From Chitinophagales bacterium (GTDB taxonomy: Bacteria; Bacteroidota; Bacteroidia; Chitinophagales; CAIODY01): a stretch of DNA of 64,000 bases. Location of the stretch: the NCBI GenBank assembly GCA_947452995.1, contig CANGEV010000009.1:1-64000 (forward strand), in the 5' to 3' direction. The notes below the pieces were generated by a model, which saw only the letters and a list, made by a program, of their open reading frames with translations, was not told where the DNA came from and made no database searches. Shown here one piece after another: positions 60,797-64,000 of this stretch. The position numbers and the translations under genes are program-made. Every line of letters starts with the position of its first letter. Position 1 is the first letter of the stretch.

Positions 60797-63700
60797 CTAT
60801 AACAACTCTTCTATTTCAGGATAAGCCCATGAACGAACAATATGTTTGCCAGCTACATAGGTTTCCAATACGATAGATCTTGTTCCGGCAGGGCATTTCA
60901 GCTTCGTCCATTTAGCAGAAGATTTTATAGTAGCATGTTTCAACATTCCTTTTTCACCATAATAATACACTTGTATCGACTTGCCCTTCTCCGCACAGCT
61001 CACATAAGGGGCACTGTAATGGTACGTAATACTAAGCCATTCCGGAGACGGATTTTTGGAATCTGCTGCATTGATATACGAAAAGCGATTGCGGTTGATA
61101 GTTGTTTTCAGACGAGGGTCGCTTGATTCAAGCTCTAGCATATAAGCTCCATTATCCAACTTTGGAAACAAGGTATTAGATAAAGCATTCGTATTGATAG
61201 CCTCCACCTTGAGCACGGTATCTCTTGTGGTAAAATTATTGATATCTGTTTCTCCTGCATAAGTAAAATGCGGGAATTTATTTCGGAAGCTATCTACAGG
61301 CATCGTGAAATAATCTGGGGTAAAATTACTTACGACAGGAGTGGTTAAAGTCTGACGCAGTCGTATTAATCGAGCTTTGCAAGGATACTTATCAGCTAAA
61401 GCACCATCCGCTTCTATTGCTTTTAAAATAGGCATACTTTCTAACAATCCGTTGTATTCAATAGTGCTAGGCACTTCGGAAACAAGCGTTAAGTCGGGGT
61501 ACGAAATATAATATCGATTGTATTGTACCTGCGCTTGTCCACTTGAATCGAGGAAGGTCCAAGTAAATGTATAACGTGCTAGGTAATGCATATTATTGTT
61601 ATCATCTGCTGAAGCTTGCGAAACAGGCACATAGTCGAATACAAAATTTCCATGTGCGTCGAGCTTCAAGGATTGATTGCTAACGTGTCGGCTAAGACCT
61701 ACCTTTCCAAAATCATATTCCAGTAAAGCAACAGAAACATCTGCATGACTTGGGGAATATTTTTGTCCATTCCCAGGAATCCATTTTGCCGCAAAGTGCA
61801 TACGTTCGCCGAAGTTCGCTTTTAGTGGTCCTTTAATACTAAAAGTGCCTTGATCAAAGTTGTTACGAACAGGTATTTGTACAGAAGCATCACCTACTTG
61901 CAAGAGATAGTCGCCATCCCGGAGTACTGAATCAAGATGAAAACGTATGACGAACTGGTGATCTTCATTGAACCAATACAGTTTACGTACTAATTCGTTA
62001 TCTGCGACTTTAAAATCAGGTACATTGATTTCCTGACCAGCATTCAGTAATTGCGGATAATACCCACCTAGATGTAAATATTGCGCATACTCCTTCGCAC
62101 TAATTTTTGCAACACATTCGACCATATCGCCAGGCTGATAGGCTCCTTTATTCAAGGTGAGCACAGGAGCAGGTAATTGATGTTTCACGCTCTTCAACTC
62201 CGACTCATTTGGTCTAGTAATTTCTGTTGTTGCACCAACTAGTTTTCCATCGGTTGAACTAGCTAGTTGTACTGGAAAATGCTTATATGAATCCAAGTTA
62301 AAATTCTTGCATTTTTCTTTTTCACCCGTTTTTATATCAATTGCAAGCGCTTCTTGTTTGCCTTTATCGTTGGTGAAATAAGTTATACGTAAAGGAGCTA
62401 CCACAATGTAGGCAGCTAGGCGAGCTGCGTCGTCATAAGTTAGCACAGTATCTGATAATTCGAGATAATATTTACCTGCATTAAGACCTTCAATTGCAAT
62501 CTGTGTGCGATGTTCATAGAAATCGCCAAAATCCTTTAAGGACACCTTTTGTAATTTCAACAAAGTGCCGGGTTCTGGACTTGCAGCCGTATCGTTTGGA
62601 TTTTTTAAATCAAAAATATACACATACAGCTGACGCATATTTTTGTACTTCAACTTCAATAGCGTTGGCATGTTGGGATACCACTGCTGATCCAACTCCG
62701 CACTAAAATTACTCTGTGAAATTTCGCGCATCAGCATTCGACAAGCCTTGGTTCCTAATCCATCCGGGAAACGCGTTGAGTATTGCTTCGCGGTATGATA
62801 CGCTTGAAAACGATACCAGCTTGCAGCAGAGCCTTGTTCCGGACTTTCATTTTCTTTAGACATTTTATAAAGATAGCTTGCTAATTGTGCGGCCACTAAA
62901 GTAGAAGATGGATTATTGCCGTTATGCACCAAAAGACGTTGTACAGCCTCTCGCCAAGCTGTTTTAGCACTGGGTCCGCTAAAGCATGTATTCACAAATT
63001 GAAGTCGCATGAGATCCGCTAGAATCAATCGATCGCGTAACAATGTATCTGAAGAATAATAATTAAGCACCAATTGATAAATATTCAATGCAGCACCTAA
63101 AGGCTGTGGTGATAAGGCAGGTGTATAGAGATATTTATCGCCAAGGGAATTGTTCTTTTTCGCCGTTAATTCAGGATTTAAATCATAGGTATAGGGGATA
63201 TTGAACTGCCGAAAGCTATCACATTCAGCCATCAAATCCTTCCCGAAAGAAAAATTGCCAACGTGCGTAAAAAGCCATCCTGTATTCCGTTCCATCAATT
63301 TTACCACAGCCCATAATTGCATACTGCGCGCAGAATCTATTCGTGCGTCGCGATTCGCACTTGATGTAAACCATCCTTTTGCTCCATCGACTAGATAGGG
63401 AAGAAAATAACTGCACGAATCAAATTCAATTTCACGGGAATGCTCATTAAAATTCTTACCCGTTTCTTTAATGATCATAGCCGCTAATTCAGCTTGTGCA
63501 CTTTTGCTTATGTCGGTATGAAAGAAGGTCCAGAAATGATAAAAATGATGAAAGGCGCCGCCGCGTAAGCCACTCAGATATTTAGTATACAATACCATTT
63601 TATCCGCCTCACTGAATTTAGTATTTTCTGCACGAATGGTACTGACCGTTTCGAGATCCATTTTCTCTGGATGATCCTTGAGGTAAGTCATTAGGTCGTC

Positions 63701-63823
63701 ATGCGACCAGGCCTCTTTAACAGGCGCTTTCGTCTTCGTTACTTTATTTTTTTGCGCGGCCATACTTGTTAAGGGCAAGAGGCTGCAAAGGCAAATCAAG
63801 AATTGCGAAAAAACAGTTTTCAT
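60797..63823 (-). CDS. Large secreted protein of unknown role, weakly MG2/A2M-like
   Basis: The product is 1008 residues from ATG 63823, which gives a signal peptide (KTVFSQFLICLCSLLPLTSMAAQ). The longest frame starts at 63907 but would overlap the aspartate kinase start. About 25-360 is helical and repeat-like. The rest is beta-rich, with KLKYKNMRQLYVYIFDL and YKHFPVQLASSTDG and KGAYQPGDMVECVAKIS segments reminiscent of macroglobulin MG domains. It lacks a thioester motif or a complete A2M core, so the relation is a weak impression. It ends in a charged PEIEELL. It is probably periplasmic or outer-membrane associated. Confidence 0.6.
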   Translation of the reverse strand: MKTVFSQFLICLCSLLPLTSMAAQKNKVTKTKAPVKEAWSHDDLMTYLKDHPEKMDLETVSTIRAENTKFSEADKMVLYTKYLSGLRGGAFHHFYHFWTFFHTDISKSAQAELAAMIIKETGKNFNEHSREIEFDSCSYFLPYLVDGAKGWFTSSANRDARIDSARSMQLWAVVKLMERNTGWLFTHVGNFSFGKDLMAECDSFRQFNIPYTYDLNPELTAKKNNSLGDKYLYTPALSPQPLGAALNIYQLVLNYYSSDTLLRDRLILADLMRLQFVNTCFSGPSAKTAWREAVQRLLVHNGNNPSSTLVAAQLASYLYKMSKENESPEQGSAASWYRFQAYHTAKQYSTRFPDGLGTKACRMLMREISQSNFSAELDQQWYPNMPTLLKLKYKNMRQLYVYIFDLKNPNDTAASPEPGTLLKLQKVSLKDFGDFYEHRTQIAIEGLNAGKYYLELSDTVLTYDDAARLAAYIVVAPLRITYFTNDKGKQEALAIDIKTGEKEKCKNFNLDSYKHFPVQLASSTDGKLVGATTEITRPNESELKSVKHQLPAPVLTLNKGAYQPGDMVECVAKISAKEYAQYLHLGGYYPQLLNAGQEINVPDFKVADNELVRKLYWFNEDHQFVIRFHLDSVLRDGDYLLQVGDASVQIPVRNNFDQGTFSIKGPLKANFGERMHFAAKWIPGNGQKYSPSHADVSVALLEYDFGKVGLSRHVSNQSLKLDAHGNFVFDYVPVSQASADDNNNMHYLARYTFTWTFLDSSGQAQVQYNRYYISYPDLTLVSEVPSTIEYNGLLESMPILKAIEADGALADKYPCKARLIRLRQTLTTPVVSNFTPDYFTMPVDSFRNKFPHFTYAGETDINNFTTRDTVLKVEAINTNALSNTLFPKLDNGAYMLELESSDPRLKTTINRNRFSYINAADSKNPSPEWLSITYHYSAPYVSCAEKGKSIQVYYYGEKGMLKHATIKSSAKWTKLKCPAGTRSIVLETYVAGKHIVRSWAYPEIEELL

Positions 63824-63881
63824 AGATCCTAAAGATACTGCATTCACATAGGAATTACACATTAGATTAGAGAATTTGCGA

Positions 63882-63889
63882 TACCTTTG
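63882..63889 (+). promoter_or_regulatory. -7 box TACCTTTG
   Basis: Perfect TAnnTTTG match ending 8 nt before the aspartate kinase ATG, so the transcript would start within a few bases of the start codon. Confidence 0.5.
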
Positions 63890-63897
63890 CAAATAAG

Positions 63898-64000
63898 ATG
63901 AAAACAATCTTAAAATTTGGCGGAGCCTCCATTCAAGATGCTGATCGAATGCGTAATGTTTTGAATATTATCAAGCAGTACGCCGACAAGAAACCTATTG
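63898..64000 (+). CDS. Aspartate kinase, N-terminal fragment (runs off the window)
   Basis: The ATG at 63898 starts a frame that stays open to the end of the window (34 codons). It reads KTILKFGGASIQDADRMRNV, matching the K-F-G-G-[TA]-S nucleotide-binding start of aspartate kinases (the KFGG motif, then a helix after the loop). The next residues are NIIKQYADKKPI. Whether it is a stand-alone LysC-type enzyme or the N-terminus of a fused kinase/homoserine dehydrogenase cannot be seen. It is divergent from the large secreted protein. Confidence 0.88.
   Translation, partial: MKTILKFGGASIQDADRMRNVLNIIKQYADKKPI

Noticed and set aside
1-64000. tRNA, rRNA, CRISPR arrays, riboswitches
   Set aside because: No cloverleaf, rRNA segment or regularly spaced repeat-spacer array was seen by eye. 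A dedicated covariance search was not possible here.

Overview
The window is a chromosomal segment of a Bacteroidota bacterium, most likely from the Chitinophagales/Sphingobacteriales side of the phylum (the phylum is well supported, the order is inference). The evidence is type IX secretion (T9SS) sorting tails of both type A and type B, a TonB-dependent receptor paired with a DUF4249 lipoprotein, the futalosine menaquinone enzymes MqnE and MqnD, the bacillithiol enzyme BshC, a MraY with the long periplasmic insertion seen in this phylum, and promoter -7 boxes of the TAnnTTTG kind. Shine-Dalgarno sequences are essentially absent. No rRNA, tRNA, CRISPR array, transposase or integrase was seen.

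Region by region. 1-162 is the tail of a secreted protein and 163-550 is a degraded spacer. 551-2987 is a tight four-gene operon ending in a histidine kinase and a NarL-type response regulator. 2902-11121 is the most unusual part: about 8 kb of AT-rich DNA (3044-10979) lies between two identical 142-bp direct copies of the response-regulator/glycosyltransferase junction. Inside are a remnant of the glycosyltransferase gene, a frameshifted T9SS cargo gene, a 1845-residue secreted metalloprotease-like protein and a further T9SS cargo gene. 11068-19670 holds membrane glycosyltransferases, a lipoprotein/FtsX-permease pair, and a GtrB-like GT2, SDR epimerase and methyltransferase set that probably builds a surface glycan. 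19748-29607 is mixed metabolism: mqnE, an FAH-fold hydrolase, bshC, an acyltransferase, GtrA, mqnD, MarC, an outer-membrane DUF4421 protein, a PabC-like enzyme, an orphan HsdR-N nuclease domain and a probably abundant PKD-domain T9SS protein. 29671-43905 holds a flavin reductase-like protein, the TonB receptor/DUF4249 pair, an AlkD-like protein, an esterase, a VOC protein, a non-catalytic M16 homologue, a T9SS type B protein, an OmpA-like lipoprotein, lpxB, a pRiA4b ORF-3-like protein, miaA and an S4 protein.

43902-53254 (minus strand) is the division and cell wall cluster mraZ-rsmH-ftsL-ftsI-murE-mraY-murD-ftsW. It lacks murF and stops at ftsW. Upstream lies a divergent regulatory region with MraZ-box-like repeats. 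53428-64000 carries a GT2, tatC-aroQ, a GNAT, a TPR protein, an SDR-type threonine dehydrogenase, an acyltransferase, a DUF1569 protein, an ACMSD-like decarboxylase with a small partner, a large secreted protein of unknown role and the first 34 codons of an aspartate kinase.

Many genes are translationally coupled by TAATG or ATGA overlaps. Where candidate -7 boxes can be placed, they lie only about 4-21 nt from the start codon, which suggests very short 5' leaders. Several start codons were chosen internal to the longest open frame on this basis, or from family alignment recalled from knowledge.
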